From: Avena insularis
Taxonomy: Eukaryota; Streptophyta; Magnoliopsida; Poales; Poaceae
Reading direction: 5' to 3'
Assembly (NCBI GenBank): GCA_023614405.1
Contig: CM042691.1
Coordinates: forward strand, 176,982,927 to 177,046,926
DNA length: 64,000 bases
Made by a program: the position numbers and the translations under genes
In this document: piece by piece, positions 23,082-34,856 of the stretch
Layout of the letters: each line of letters opens with the position of its first letter
Position numbering within the stretch: the first letter of the stretch is position 1
Notes under the pieces: model-generated
What the model was told of the DNA's origin: nothing
What the model saw: only the letters and a program-made list of their open reading frames with translations
Databases searched by the model: none

Positions 23082-23880
23082 CTACTCCTTGGAATCGGTG
23101 TCCTTGTCATCCTCATCATCATCATCATAAATGAAGGCAAAGTCATCATCATCAGTGAAGAAGTCCATGGCTTGATCCTCCAGAAAGTCATCATCATCGC
23201 TGAGGTAAGAGTAGGGGTCTCCATGGATGTCCCCCTGCATTCTCCCTCTCCTCAAGATGCATGTCCCTTTCATGGACGGTCTCCTCCAACTCTGTGATCA
23301 TGTGGCAAAAACGGGCAATGATACGCTCCTTCTTGTCAAGCTGACGGCAGCGAGACTGGTGATCCTTCACCAGCATGGTGATGGTCTGGTCCTTCTGGAC
23401 AGCTATGGAATACTTGTGGTTGGCGTAGGAGCGGGCATTGTCTAACTCCTTCTGTTAGTCATACATCATGAAGCTGAGGTGGTCCACTTGGTTCTTCGGC
23501 TCAGGGTGATATGGTTCCTCCAGTGGATGTCCCATAACATCATGCCTTGGGTAGAACTCAAAGCGGGTACCCTTGATCTGATTGATACACTTCCCACACA
23601 GATGGGCAAGCGCTTCTTGCATGGCCCTGAAAAGTCCATCTAGCCAGTTGTTCTCTCTAATGGTGAACTGGATTCCCTCTGAGGTGGGGGCTTCAATATT
23701 TCCTCGGAGACTTGCAACAATCAGCCATTGCAGTTCCTCTCCTTCCTGATCATTGAGCTGAGCTCCGAAGAACTCGGGGTGCGGGCGCTTTAGAAGTTCC
23801 GAAAGCTGGTCCAAGTCACGCTCAAAGATGAGGTCTCCTCCATTCCCCAACTGATAGAACTTGTTATACTTCAGGTCCAT
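23082..23880 (-). pseudogene. Element D pre-gag ORF (unknown function, broken)
   Basis: An extra ORF between primer site and gag, on the same strand. ATG at 23878-23880 opens MDLKYNKFYQLGNGG, about 215 bp after the primer site. The N-terminal ~140 residues look globular with conserved Trp/Cys/Tyr. A charged helical stretch follows (KKERIIAR, ELEETVHERDMHLEERE) that could form a coiled coil, then an Asp/Glu-rich tail (SDDDDFLEDQAMDFF). Breaks: a stop after MMYD at about 23455 and a frameshift near 23230. Element C carries the same ORF at 53699-54486. I recognise no named domain. It could be an auxiliary structural or RNA-handling protein, but the sequence does not say. Confidence 0.65.
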
Positions 23881-24094
23881 CTATAAAAATATAGGATGAG
23901 TAAGTCAGTAGAGTGATCAAGTGTGTCAAATTTTAGATAAGTTTGCAAGAATTTTTGAGGAACATGAATTTTCATGAAAGAATATAAGTGGTAAGGATGA
24001 GAATAAGTTTTCATAAATACTCAATTCCTTTGTTTTGAAACTAAGTTTTTGATTCAAACGTCCATTCTAACTAGGGTCTCCTATGGTCAGGATG

Positions 24095-24106
24095 GCTCTG
24101 ATACCA
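24095..24106 (-). promoter_or_regulatory. Primer binding site of element D (initiator tRNA-Met)
   Basis: TGGTATCAGAGC on the minus strand, the standard complement of the 3' end of plant initiator tRNA-Met, three bases from the LTR. Confidence 0.88.
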
Positions 24107-24109
24107 ACT

Positions 24110-27100
24110 TTTCAACACCCGGATTTTTAATCCCAGATGCCTGTTATGCCATACATCGCAATCCCAGGATTACCATTTTTGCGAGACATAACAGATTGGA
24201 TATCGCAGTACATCATCCATTAGAAAACATACATAAGGTATTACAACAAATAAAGGATCTCATGATCCAGTCTTAATACAATCATAGCAGCGGAATAACA
24301 TAATAATAACGGTAGTGTGCGCGAAGCTCCATCTTCATGGTCACGGGCAAAGCTGACGATGGGAGATGATCCTAGTTGTCGTAACCTTCTTTTGGTCTGT
24401 CCTCCTGATAGTCCTCTTCATAGTCTGGCCACGGGAATAGATAGGGACAAAGCCATGAGTACTCTTTAAGTACTCGCAAACTAATACTAACAAGTAAAGT
24501 GATTTTGAGTAGGAAGTCCTAGGATCTAGGTTGTTATGCAAAAAGCCAGATTTACCTTAACTGAGTTCAGAAGCAAAGAAATCTAGTTGAAAGTTTTATA
24601 ACACCTAAGTGGGAACTTGAGTTTCATAACACAACCCTGTTGGGGTCAAGTCAAAGTCATGATTCAATTCAAAAGTCATTTTGAAAACATCTGACGATGG
24701 AACAGTATGGCGACTCCAACTGTCCATAACCACGGACGCGGGTATTCGAATAGTTTGACACACTGCAGAGGTGGTACACTTTCACCACAATATTCGATAC
24801 ATCCATCAGGAACAATCATGAATTCACCATACTCAGTATGCGGATAATCAATCCCAACCTTTCAATTACACGCCCTAGTATAGGCACCTCTCCTATGAGT
24901 TTAGCCTCCCAACCATGACCAACTGTTATCTTGGGAACTACACAGGTGGACAATCTTCACAAGGTAGCCTCAGCTCCAACCTTGGCCACAAGGGAACCCA
25001 TACTAAGGTATATAAACTTCCAGTCAAGCCCTACCCAAATTTTGGGTATTGTGGTTGTACGGTAAAATTGGAATGGTATCGCATCCAGACAACCATCAGT
25101 TTTATAAAGGGCTAAGGCTCATGCCTCAACATTTTCATCATCAAAATCATCTGGTGTCCAAGAACACATGTCAAAACATTTCAATAGAATGACTCATCAT
25201 TCTAAGTTTTTCATAACCATTTTCACCAAGTATTCCCAAAGTGATCAAGTTTTATGCTTAGCACTAGCATCTACAAGTGGGGGTAAACAATAACGAGGGG
25301 TGGTAAACAAGTGGGGATGATCTAAGTTCAGTCTCATGCCTCAGGATGACATCAAGATTATCTAACTTAGGCCAAGTTTTATGCTCTTTATGCTACCTTT
25401 AAATATCTTTCTTGAATCTACGAGTCACTAAGTAAACTCCAATAGAAATCTTTGATAAAGAAATAGTATCACTAAGCTGACAATTAAAACTAGGATTGGG
25501 TATCAAGTGATTGAAGCTTGCAAGTAAAACTTGCATGGTTTAGTTTAGCTTGCTAGGATAGTAGCTTGCTAAGTTAACTTGTATAGTGATGCTTGCATAA
25601 TTGCAAGTATAATCTTGCTTATATAGCTTGCCTTGTGCAGAGCAGTGGTTGAAGTTCTCCTCGGCTTCTTCCTCGTATTATTCTCCTTCCTCCTCGTATC
25701 CTTGGTCGGTACTAGCGTCTATAAATAAATACGAGGTACACAATCACCAAACAATTCTTACTACTCTATTTAGCACCCAAAGGTTCACACTAGATGATCT
25801 AGCATCATCACTATTAACATAAGGATTAAAGCACTTGTCTTATTTATTTTAGTTTAGAAAAGTAATTTCTACTCATTGAAAAACTACTTAAGATTTAATA
25901 TTCTCCAACTAAAATAGAGGATCATGTTGACACATGTCATCACCAAAAATTTCAGTACTTGGGAATGTGATTTAAAGTGGTGTCACAATTTAATAAGGTT
26001 TAACCTTTTATTTTAATTAATTAAAGTGACTGGAAATTCCTATGGGGCATTCTTTTATTACTTGTCTATTATTTCCACAAGTAAACTTAGATATTTTTAT
26101 ATATTCAGAAAGGTCTTGTCAAATGTGATTTTTGAGAGCTAGAATCAACTCAAAAGCTTTTGTGGTTGAATTTTGAAAAATGTTTGAATGCAGAAAAGCT
26201 TCTGCCTTATTATTTTTACTATAGGTGATCTATAAATCCAAATGATTTGAATCCAACGGGCTTGGATTAAGAATTTTATTACCTTTCCAGCAAAATTCGT
26301 TTCATGCAATTTTGTTCAGTGAATCAATCAGGGTTGATTTTTGAATCTAGGGACAGAACTAGGTTTGAAATTAAATTAATAAACCTAAATTTAAACTACT
26401 GGGTCACGCGGGAAGTTAACTGGGCCAGCCCACGGCGCATAGCGCGCACGCGGGTGTGTTTAATTTAATGTCCCCACCAGTCAGTGAGACAGGGGTGCGA
26501 AGGGGTATGGGATGATTTGGGTCGTAGGATCAACATCTAATCTAACGGCTGGGGCTTGTCTCCTCTTCCCGTGCAGCGCCGACGAGACTGAACCCTAGCG
26601 CGGCCAGTGAGGGTCTGCGGGGGCTCACCGGGTTTCAGGCGTGGGTCGGCGATGGAGGCGAACGACGAAGTCGACGACGGCGAACCTCCTGGTACCAGTG
26701 GCTCCTCCTGGGGCGGCTCGAATCGCTGGCTCCTCTTCTCCTCCTCCGTGGCAGACTCCGGCGAAATTCCGGCGACCTTCTGCTCGCCTTTCTCCCAGGA
26801 TGAGGTGGGTTGGTTCTGACAGAGAGGGGAGTGTGATGGTGTGCTGAAATCGAACGGGGGTGTCCAATACTTATAGTGCAGCGAGGAAAACGAAGGGCGC
26901 GGGTGGAGCTCGTCGTGGTCGTCGTCACAGTGAGCTAATGGCATGGGCGACGGTAGGGGACGGTGCTCTGCCTCCTGGCGAAGCTCAACGTCATGATCGC
27001 AAGTCGTGGGGCAGTGCGAATTGGTCGGAACGTTGCGGTGCTCTGGGCGGGTCCGATGGAGGTTTTAATGGCACACGGGTTGTCCCGGTCTCGCGGCGAC

Positions 27101-28139
27101 GAACGGGCATGTCCTGGTGGTTCCTGGGGCGATGGTGATCACGCACGCGAGCAACGAGGGTGGCGTGCGGTCTTTGCTCGCGTGTCGAGTGCGGCGCTCT
27201 GGTGTGCTCTCGGCATGCTTGCAGAGAAGCTGGGCATGCTCGGGCTGAGTGGTCCTGGGGCTGGCAGTGCTTTGGTGTTGGACAGGGGGTGGTGGTGGAC
27301 GGTGGCTCATGTCCCAGACAAGGTTGGCGAGGCTAGGGAAGCTTCTAGCTTGCTGTCAACAATGGGGTGGCCATTTGGGGCTTGGCATACTCACCATTGA
27401 TGACAATGTCAAGCTTACAGTGAGCTAGGACTAGTTAATTTAGTTTGATCATCTACTGAGAGTGTGTTGTGAGCTAGAGGGGGAACAAGTTAGGCACAAA
27501 CACTGCTCACTATAGTGTTTAATGTTTTGTTTATTTATGTTTGCAAGGTGTTTGATGAAATGGCCGAAAGATTTAAATTTGAATTTTTGGATGAAAATTG
27601 GTGGGTGTACTAGTCACATACTAGGTAGTCTCTAGTTAGTTGTTTTTGTCAAGGTGCACTGGTTTGGTTGGTTTTTGAGAATTGGTGATCTTTACATATG
27701 ATATAGATTCAATTTTGAATTGTCCTTTGAATCAAGTTGCCAAATGTTTTTGTGGGTTTAGAAGGTGGGATTGGGTTCACTTTTACTAGGTCTAGCAAGG
27801 GGTCAAAAGAAATGGATTTTTTTCTGTTTGAAATCTTGGACTAGAAACACTCAATATGGCCTAGTGAGCAAGATTGGCAAAAATGACCATTTGCTTGTTT
27901 GGTTTGTTTTTGAATTTCTCTTAATTTGTTTCTGTTTGGAAATGATTTAGATGATGTTGTTTTCATCTTTAAACCATTCCTTGCTATTCACATTAATCAC
28001 ACAAATTCATTCATGCATTCATACAATCATCACATACACACATGCACTCATAATGATTATAATTAATAAAAGTTTTTGTTAACCCTAATTTTGGTGATTG
28101 GAATTTGATAACCTTGATCAATATTTTTGGGATGTTACA
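24110..28139 (-). repeat. 5' LTR of element D
   Basis: A 4030-bp LTR. The plus-strand start TTTCAACACCCGG is one base off the family TGTCAACACCCGG; the end is ...GGGATGTTACA. The GC-rich block is at about 26400-27400. If the start site is near the TATA position (about 26870), R plus U5 is about 2.7 kb. The CTTGCA-type subrepeats lie at 25515-25635. No gene inside. Confidence 0.9.
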
Positions 28140-29865
28140 TTAGATCTAGCCTGAACCGGTATCAGCCACTCTCTGCACGCCGCGTGGCACCTAGTCAAAA
28201 TATACGGTCAGCACACGCGTCATTGCCAGGTCAGCAGCCTAGTCAACAGTCAACCTCAGTTAATTGATTTAATATTTAAAATAGTCAGAATTACATATAA
28301 TTTTATAAAATTCATATAAAAAGAACTAAATGTCTAAAAATTATAAATAATATATGGTTGGATTCATAAAATTGTGTAGAATAATAATATATGATTAGAT
28401 ATAATTTTTACAATACTTATTTACTGTAATAAATTAAATTATTTAATGGACACTTTGGACTAAATATATTATAGTAAATTATCTGTAGAGCCGAAAATTA
28501 CAATAAAGTGTCTATGGATTCTTAATTGCATGTAAAACAACAATACACTGTTGGATCCAACTTTTATAGTGTAGAATTACTGTAGTTATTTAAATAGTTT
28601 TAATAGACTTTTAGAGTATTAAATTCATAGTAAATAATTTATATATCACAAAAATATAAATAATATGTCCCTGGACTCACAATTTAGTGTAGACTACAGA
28701 TATGATTTTAGTTTCAAGTTTAGTCAAACTAAACTATTTAAATGATTTAAACCATACTAAATAGTAATTAAATCATACAAAAGATCTACAACTCTGTTTA
28801 GGGTGAATTCAATTGCTACTAGTTCGTATTAATGCCTTATATCCAGTACACCATGGAACCAAATTTAATACGACAACTAGAGCAGAGGTTTTAACAGAAC
28901 TATTAAAACCTCTATATTGGCAATTAGTATTTAATAACAAATACCCTATTGCATCAACTGATCTCCTGCAGTAATCATGTATTCTAATATTGTTTAGAGA
29001 ACTAATTACAACCATTGTGACATATTAAGTCATCATGCATGCATTTGTTCATCATTGTTTTGTTGTATTGTGCATAATTGCATTGTTTTGAATGATGTGT
29101 CTGTTGTGCACTTGTTTTGATCGATAGATTGCGAGGAGTCAATGTTTGTGTTTGTGACGAGTGCAATCTTCTCCATTGTGATGATTATTTGAACGACTAC
29201 GTCTACAACAAAGGCACGTAGAGCTATCATAAATGTCCTACTATTTTTCTATGCATGTAGTATGATTTTCAGTAGTGATACATGTGTAGGTGTTTTTACT
29301 ACTATGCTATGCTATGACACCCAGGCATGATGGTCACATCTCCATGACTTGATTCCTTTGAGCCATCGTATTGTAGTTGCTTAGCCATGCTTATTAGATG
29401 CGCAAAAGGGAATTCATGATTGATTATGTTATGGAAACGTTATGTTTTGTTATAATGAAAACAACTAGAATTTAATGAATCTCCTGGGTGTGATGGATAG
29501 ATGTTTTTGGATGGTTTATTACGGAAAGCACACCTAGGCTTCAGAGATTGGACAAGTTTCTTGTTTAGTAGCTTCCAGTACAGCCGCATGTCATTATTTG
29601 TCTTGACTAAGTAAGTTGTAGGAACCTAACCCGACGTGACTAGTAGATGTAGGGGATGTAGGTTGGTATGGGTCCGTCCTGAGGGCTCAGGGTTCTGCTT
29701 CTGAAAGGTTTCGTCTTGGTTTTCTCTCTACCATGGCACAAAATGAGTGTAATGGTAAGAGCGGGTTGACTGGGTCATGCGGGTAAAGTGTACAACCCCT
29801 GCAGGGTGTCTAAACTAAGTACTTAGCCATGTCCCCGGTTATGGACAACTATGAGCAATTGGGCT
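28140..29865 (+). repeat. H LTR/leader sequence, part 1
   Basis: Very AT-rich to about 29000, then mixed sequence with a CCCCTGCAGGGTGTC...CCCCGGTTATGGAC segment near 29800 of a kind seen in cereal gypsy LTRs. No ORF with coding character. I cannot find the outer LTR end because D abuts at 28139. Confidence 0.5.
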
Positions 29866-30388
29866 TGTCATCGGATTGTAGACAAGTATGCCATAGGGGT
29901 TCCTAGTGGCGTTGGAAGGATGGGGTGTGAGACGTCGGATGTTCTAGGAGCGGTGAGCACAAGTTTACCGAGGCTCAGATCTGACTGTGGTGATCGGATC
30001 CTACTCCTGCTAGCAACCCAGTAATATATCGACGTAAGCTGGATGTTACAATGGATTAAAAGAGAGGTTCGCCTGTGTGAGTTGATTGTTGTGGTTGTTG
30101 TGTTATTGCCCTAAAGGCTCCCATAGGGCCGGTTTATATAGTCACCGGGGCCTAGGGTTACAGGGAGAGACCTATCCGGCTACGTTACAGAGTCGGTAAC
30201 TATGTATAGCTTGGACTACAAGTAATACTACAGGCCTAAGTCGGTAACTCTTCTGGGCCTTGTCGTAGCCGGAACTGGCTCCTCCTCTTTCTCTAACTGG
30301 GCCGCCCGTGAAGCAAAGCTCTAACCCGTTGGTGGGACACCCTGGTCAGCGAGTCCTATGGGTATACCCAGAAAGTGTATCCCCAATA
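29866..30388 (-). repeat. 3' LTR of element B
   Basis: Plus-strand TGTCATCGGATTG...ATCCCCAATA; the terminal CA has become TA (the other copy ends AACA). TATATAAA lies at 30133-30140 on the minus strand. Confidence 0.9.
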
Positions 30389-30402
30389 GTAACCCCCGGA
30401 AG
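30389..30402 (-). promoter_or_regulatory. Polypurine tract of element B
   Basis: Minus-strand CTTCCGGGGGTTAC next to the LTR start. It resembles the GGGGGCTA-type cores found in the antisense-gene intron of the same element. Confidence 0.62.
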
Positions 30403-30519
30403 TCTCCAAGATCTGAAGTCGGATAAATCGTCTGGCTTGATGGTTTCTTCGTCTTGATAATCTTGAAGGGTTCCCGAAAACTTCTTTCATTGATGTAGGA
30501 TTCCGAGTCAATCGAGTCG

Positions 30520-30532
30520 GATATATATATAT
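30520..30532 (+). promoter_or_regulatory. TATA-like run upstream of antisense gene of B
   Basis: An (AT)n run about 430 bp before the ATG at 30962. It may serve as a plus-strand promoter, as with the element at 753 in A. The distance is long and the run could be a simple repeat. Confidence 0.25.
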
Positions 30533-30961
30533 TGCTCTGACCTTGATCTTTTTCTTGCTTGATTTAAAACATAATACGGATTTTACGGTGGAGAAGCTGA
30601 CTGATAACTTTACAGGCCAGGTCCTGTCACTGACACGATTTCCATCAGCACGACCATTGGTGGGTCTGTTCTTTACGGAACAGAACGCCATTTCAATATC
30701 TGCCCGAAAATCGAGGGGGCAGAAGAGTCGCGAGGAAGCTACCCCTCTCCTATACGCATGGCGATAATCACGCGTCTCACCGCACGAATCTTGACAGAGA
30801 GACAAATAAGACGAGAGAAAACCCTTCTTCTCAGATTCACCTCTCCATCGATTCATTTGTTGCTTCCTCGTACTCCCCGAGCTCTCCGCACCAGTTCCCA
30901 TCTACACACCGTTGAGAAAAAATCTCTCCTTCCCCCACCAGCCCTTCTTCCTCCAAGATTT

Positions 30962-33900
30962 ATGGCTTCTGCCTCATCCTCTGGAGCGGCGGCAGCGGGT
31001 TCGTTGGCGGCGGAAGAGAATAAGATGCGGGGTCTTTGTATCCCTAGCGCCATGGATACTGCAGAGCTCCAAGTCATGGAGTATCAGGGGTTCATCGTTG
31101 CCGGTGCGTGGCGGAGCGCTTTAGGACACGCCATCACCGTGCCGAAAGACGGCAAGAGGGTGATGTTCGGCACTCACGTCGACCGCGGCCTCAGCCTGCC
31201 ACCGTCGGACTTCTTCGTCGAGGTCCTCAACCATTACGGTGTGCAACTCCATAACCTTCCTCCCAACTCTTTGCTCGAGCTTAGTGCTCACGAAGCTCTG
31301 TGCGAGGGGTTTCTTGGCATTAGGCCAAGTCTCACCCTTTTCCAGTACTACTATGTTACTCGGAAGAATTCCATCAGTGCCGGTGTGCCTTATGTTACCG
31401 ACACTCTTAGCTTAGCCCTTAAGAGGAATCAGATTTATCCTAGGATTAATGCTAGTGAGTCCATCAAACGCTGGGCCGGAAGTTTCTTCTACCACAAGGA
31501 TATTCTGGCTCCGGGTAAGGCGGAAGGTCTTCCGGCGTTCGTCAATGGCGTCGCTCCCCACCAAGATTCATGGGACGCGGAGGCGTCGGAGCTGTCGGAT
31601 ATTTTGATCCTTGCCAAAAGGCGGATCAAATATTTGATGAAGCATGAGGGGCTTCGTGGATCCGACTTGATCCACTGCTGGATGGAGCGCCGGATTCAGC
31701 CTCTCCAGCACCACGAAAACCGCCTCATGCACCAGATTACGAGCGACAAGAAGGACAAGATGAGGGTCAGATCTAGCTGGCTTGCACCGAAGGATTACAA
31801 GACCCTCATGCAATACTTGATCAAAGAAAGAGTGGAACAGAAAGTTCCGGAAGTTTCTCTGAAGATGTATATGACCAACCGTCCTCTGACTCCGGCAAAC
31901 ATTTCGACTCTGCTTTTTGCGTTTCGTTGTTCTTTTCGGTTCTTTCTTCGACTCTATTTTCATCGATGCTTTTTTGACTTTGTCAGCTCGAGAAACTCTC
32001 CGAGTCCGAGCTAGCTCCACTAGAGGGCTATGCTTAAGACGACCCGAATGCGACGGAGGATGATGAAGTGCAAGAAGTTGTCGCCCTGCCTCCAAGAAGT
32101 GCAAGGCGAAGGAAGTTGTTGCTACTGGTAGCCAAGTGCTGCCAGTAGTTAAAAAGTAAGCACCCCACCTTTCATTTTTAGTGCTCCCGTACCTTTGTTA
32201 TCTTTCCAGAGAACACCTAAATTTTAGGATTTCCGTGTTCTAGAGCTAAATCAGTGTTGAAGAGCAAGATAAAGCCGGACAGCAAGCCGGGCAAGCAGAT
32301 GCATCAGCAGAAGCTTGGTATCTCCCCTGCTGTGCCGCCGTCGACCCCATCCACTACTTTGTCAGCACAGGAGCTTCTGCATCCCCTGATGCCGGCAAGA
32401 TCTCGAAAGCCCTGGTCACCGTTGATGACCAGGCAACTAATAAGGGTGAACCCGTAAAGGGTAATGATCCCATGGTAATGACCACAGGTACGGTGGATAA
32501 GGTGATTGACTCTGCTGTTCCTGGCCTCAAGAGGAAGGAGAAAGAAGAGATCCTCAGACTGGCTCAGTCCAGTCTTGAGAAGCAAGTCTTGACCCTAGAA
32601 GCAGCGAGCCAAGAAGAGGAGGACGTCAAGCAGGTCAGCCTCCTAGACCAAATTTTGGTCCGGGACGCTAATGTCGCATCCGGCGAGCTTCCAGCGATGG
32701 ATGTTCCTTCCCTCACCCTTACCGAGAAGGTGTTTCACAGCACCAAGCTCAAATTTGAAAAGTTGCACCTGGAACACATTGTAAGTTTTCGATTCTTATT
32801 TGCATTTACTATCATATCCTCTAGCCCCCAAGCATAAAGTCGGATAAACATTTCTGGATTCGGGTTGATGCTTTTAGGTTGCAAAAGAACGATATAGTGT
32901 AGCCCCCAAGGCTCGTGCTGTAATATTAATTAGTTAAATTTGCAGCCAGAGTCTTAGTACCCGTCTAACGGTATTCCGTCTCTAAACTTACAGAAAATTG
33001 CATCTTCCAACCAGGAATTGCTCAAGAATATTTCCAATAAGCACAAAGAAATCAAAGCTTTGTGCTTTGAGAATTCAAAGTTCAAAGTTGAAAAAGATGA
33101 AGTAGAAGGTAAACTTTTCCGGCTTCCTCTTTGTCAATTAAATGTTTTGTCATAGTCGAATTTTCTTTATCCGACTGATATTTTTGTCTTTGCAGAATTG
33201 TTATGACAATCCAGTAAGATGGTGGAGCAGGCCGAAAACTTCAAGGTCTTGGAGGCAGAGAATGCTGAACTCCGGGAAAAGCTTGAGAAACTAACTGTGG
33301 AATCGGAGAAATACGTAGCCGCTGTCCTGGAGTCAAGCAACCACGAGACCGAGGCTCGATAAGCTCCTAGCCCTCCGAGATAAGGAACTTGCTGATCTCA
33401 AGAAGGACTTTGATATCCAGAAGGATCTTGACTAGGCCTCAGCAAGTGAACTAGACAGCCTCCACAAGGAGCACGCTGAATGGAACACTGTGTGCTTAGT
33501 AAGATTTCTGAATATTTTCTTTGTGTTGTTCATTTTCCACTTTCGTTTTAGCCGAAATTTGACTTTTTGGTTCTTTCCCAGCCCCCCTCAACCTTTCCGA
33601 CTCTTCCACTTCTGAACCTCGCCTCGAGCGCATTAAGCTCATCGGAGATGTCTTGTTCATCTTCCGCCAAACTCTAGAAGAGGCTGGCGAAGCCGTCAAG
33701 CTTTCCGACTTGCACACAATGTCAGTGCATGAGGTGTGGGACAAAGTTAAGGAGATTCCGAAGTTGATCGAGGACTGGAAGATCTCCTACGCTCGGACTG
33801 CTGCGCAAACAGCTTTGACCATGGTGATGAGCCACCATAGTGAGATGGAAATCTGGCACGTCACCAAGGGCATTGCCGAGGAGGATGATGAGGGTAACCC

Positions 33901-34114
33901 GCAATCAATCAAGGCCATCCAAGAATCTTGTGAAAGTTACGCTTGTCGGGTGGCGAAGATGACCAACTACACGACGCCATTCTTCGAATCCATCGTCGTG
34001 CCTCCTTTGCCTCAAGAGCCAGAAATCAGCAACGCTTCCGAGTCTGAGATCGAGGGAGACACTACTGTTGATTCCAGTGTTCCACCTGCTTCATCACCAC
34101 CGCCCGTAGCATAA
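30962..34114 (+). pseudogene. Antisense spliced gene of Tat element B ('putative gypsy-type transposon' domain protein), broken
   Basis: The chosen start is ATG 30962 (MASASSSG) because an Ala/Ser/Gly leader precedes the domain; an in-frame ATG at 30758 has a leader unlike protein. Exon 1 runs to about 31905 and holds the domain (FGTHVDRGLSLPPSDFF, FLGIRPSLTLF, LPAFVNGVAP). Probable further exons: 31987-32155, about 32243-32780, 32994-33108, 33196-33498 and 33582-34114, most with GT/AG ends (for example GTAAG at 32156 and 32781). The later exons encode helical, coiled-coil-like Leu/Glu/Lys sequence, then a compact C-terminal segment (HEVWDKVKEIPKLIEDW) and an acidic Ser/Pro tail. Breaks: no clear donor after exon 1, a TAA near 32035, a stop at 33203 and more near 33359-33436. 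Function unknown. Confidence 0.72.
32821..32912. repeat. Polypurine-tract-like C-runs in intron of B antisense gene
   Basis: CTAGCCCCCAAGC at 32821 and GTAGCCCCCAAGGC at 32899 (period about 78) within the intron 32781-32993. On the minus strand these read GGGGGCTA, like the polypurine tract of Tat elements. The homologous intron in A (3016-3228) carries the equivalent array. Confidence 0.55.
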
Positions 34115-34723
34115 ACAAATTCTATGCATTATCTTAAACTTATGGCAATGAAATGGTGGCTACAATATTTATTTTGTGCTGGTCTGTAAAAACTGATTCT
34201 TTTACTATCTTAGCACTTTTTATATATATTTTTATGCTTTGTGCTTGAAATTTTCTGAAGCACTCTTTTTTATGCCTATACTTATCGATTTATCTGGCTC
34301 TCTGCCTCGTCCCTTTCATGGGTCGGCCAACCTTTAGCACGGAAACTTTGTCGAGCAACGGAGCGCAATTGCTAAACCAGTTTAAACTTGGAAACAAAAC
34401 CGACTTCCAATACCAACAACTCATTACTCGGAAAATGCTTGCGTCTAAGCAATCAGATAAAGAATCAAACTATAGATAATAATTTAAAATTTGTGCCCTA
34501 AGGTAACATTTTTAGATTGTTCAAAAATCATAACCAGAACGAACATGAGCATAAAGTACTTTCAAGCATTCTAGGATTTTCGAAAAAATTACATGCTCTT
34601 TTAGAAATAAGATGGCAAAAACGTCTCAGAAATAACAATATGAGGAAACCAATACTTTATTTCACTTTGAACATATACATATATGATTACAAGGAAATAT
34701 AACTAAGAATAGAAGGGATATAT
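34115..34723. other. Spacer between antisense gene and pol in element B
   Basis: AT-rich sequence with no coding character; small open frames only. Pol ends at its left-hand stop, 34724-34726. Confidence 0.5.
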
Positions 34724-34850
34724 CTATGCAATATTCCATGGAAGGTCTATTTCATTCGGGTCTATGCTGCCATCAGCTCTCTTCCTTTTTCGAGTATCAG
34801 GTCTTTCCTTGACTGGTCTCATGTCTGTTAAATAATATGACCCATTATGC
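34724..34850 (-). pseudogene. Element B pol, C-terminal end cut off by the LINE
   Basis: A 42-codon minus-strand tail (VLHNGSYYLTDMRP ... DLPWNIA, stop TAG) matches the C-terminal end of Tat pol; A has VLGNDAYYLTDV ... PWNINLL. It shows where pol resumes beyond the LINE. About 30-35 codons expected between GDLVL (37390) and this tail are not present on either side. Confidence 0.75.
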
Positions 34851-34856
34851 AGAACT

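Larger units (their letters stand above)
15006..28139 (-). mobile_element. Tekay/Del-like chromodomain Ty3/gypsy element D (defective)
   Basis: Minus-strand order: 5' LTR (24110-28139), initiator-Met primer site, extra pre-gag ORF, gag with zinc knuckle, protease, RT, RNase H, integrase, chromodomain, polypurine tract, 3' LTR (15006-18268, outer ~0.8 kb missing). The C-terminal chromodomain and long LTRs place it with Tekay/Del chromoviruses. Each reading frame is interrupted at least once. No target duplication can be seen because the left end is lost. Confidence 0.9.

Noticed and set aside
24095..24106. tRNA-like matches at the primer sites as possible tRNA genes
   Set aside because: Only the 3' terminal ~12-18 nt complement is present, at the LTR edge, as expected for primer binding sites.
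28140..29865. Possible host gene or promoter in the AT-rich stretch
   Set aside because: No ORF, splice pattern or conserved motif; it joins to sequence beyond element B as part of an old retroelement.
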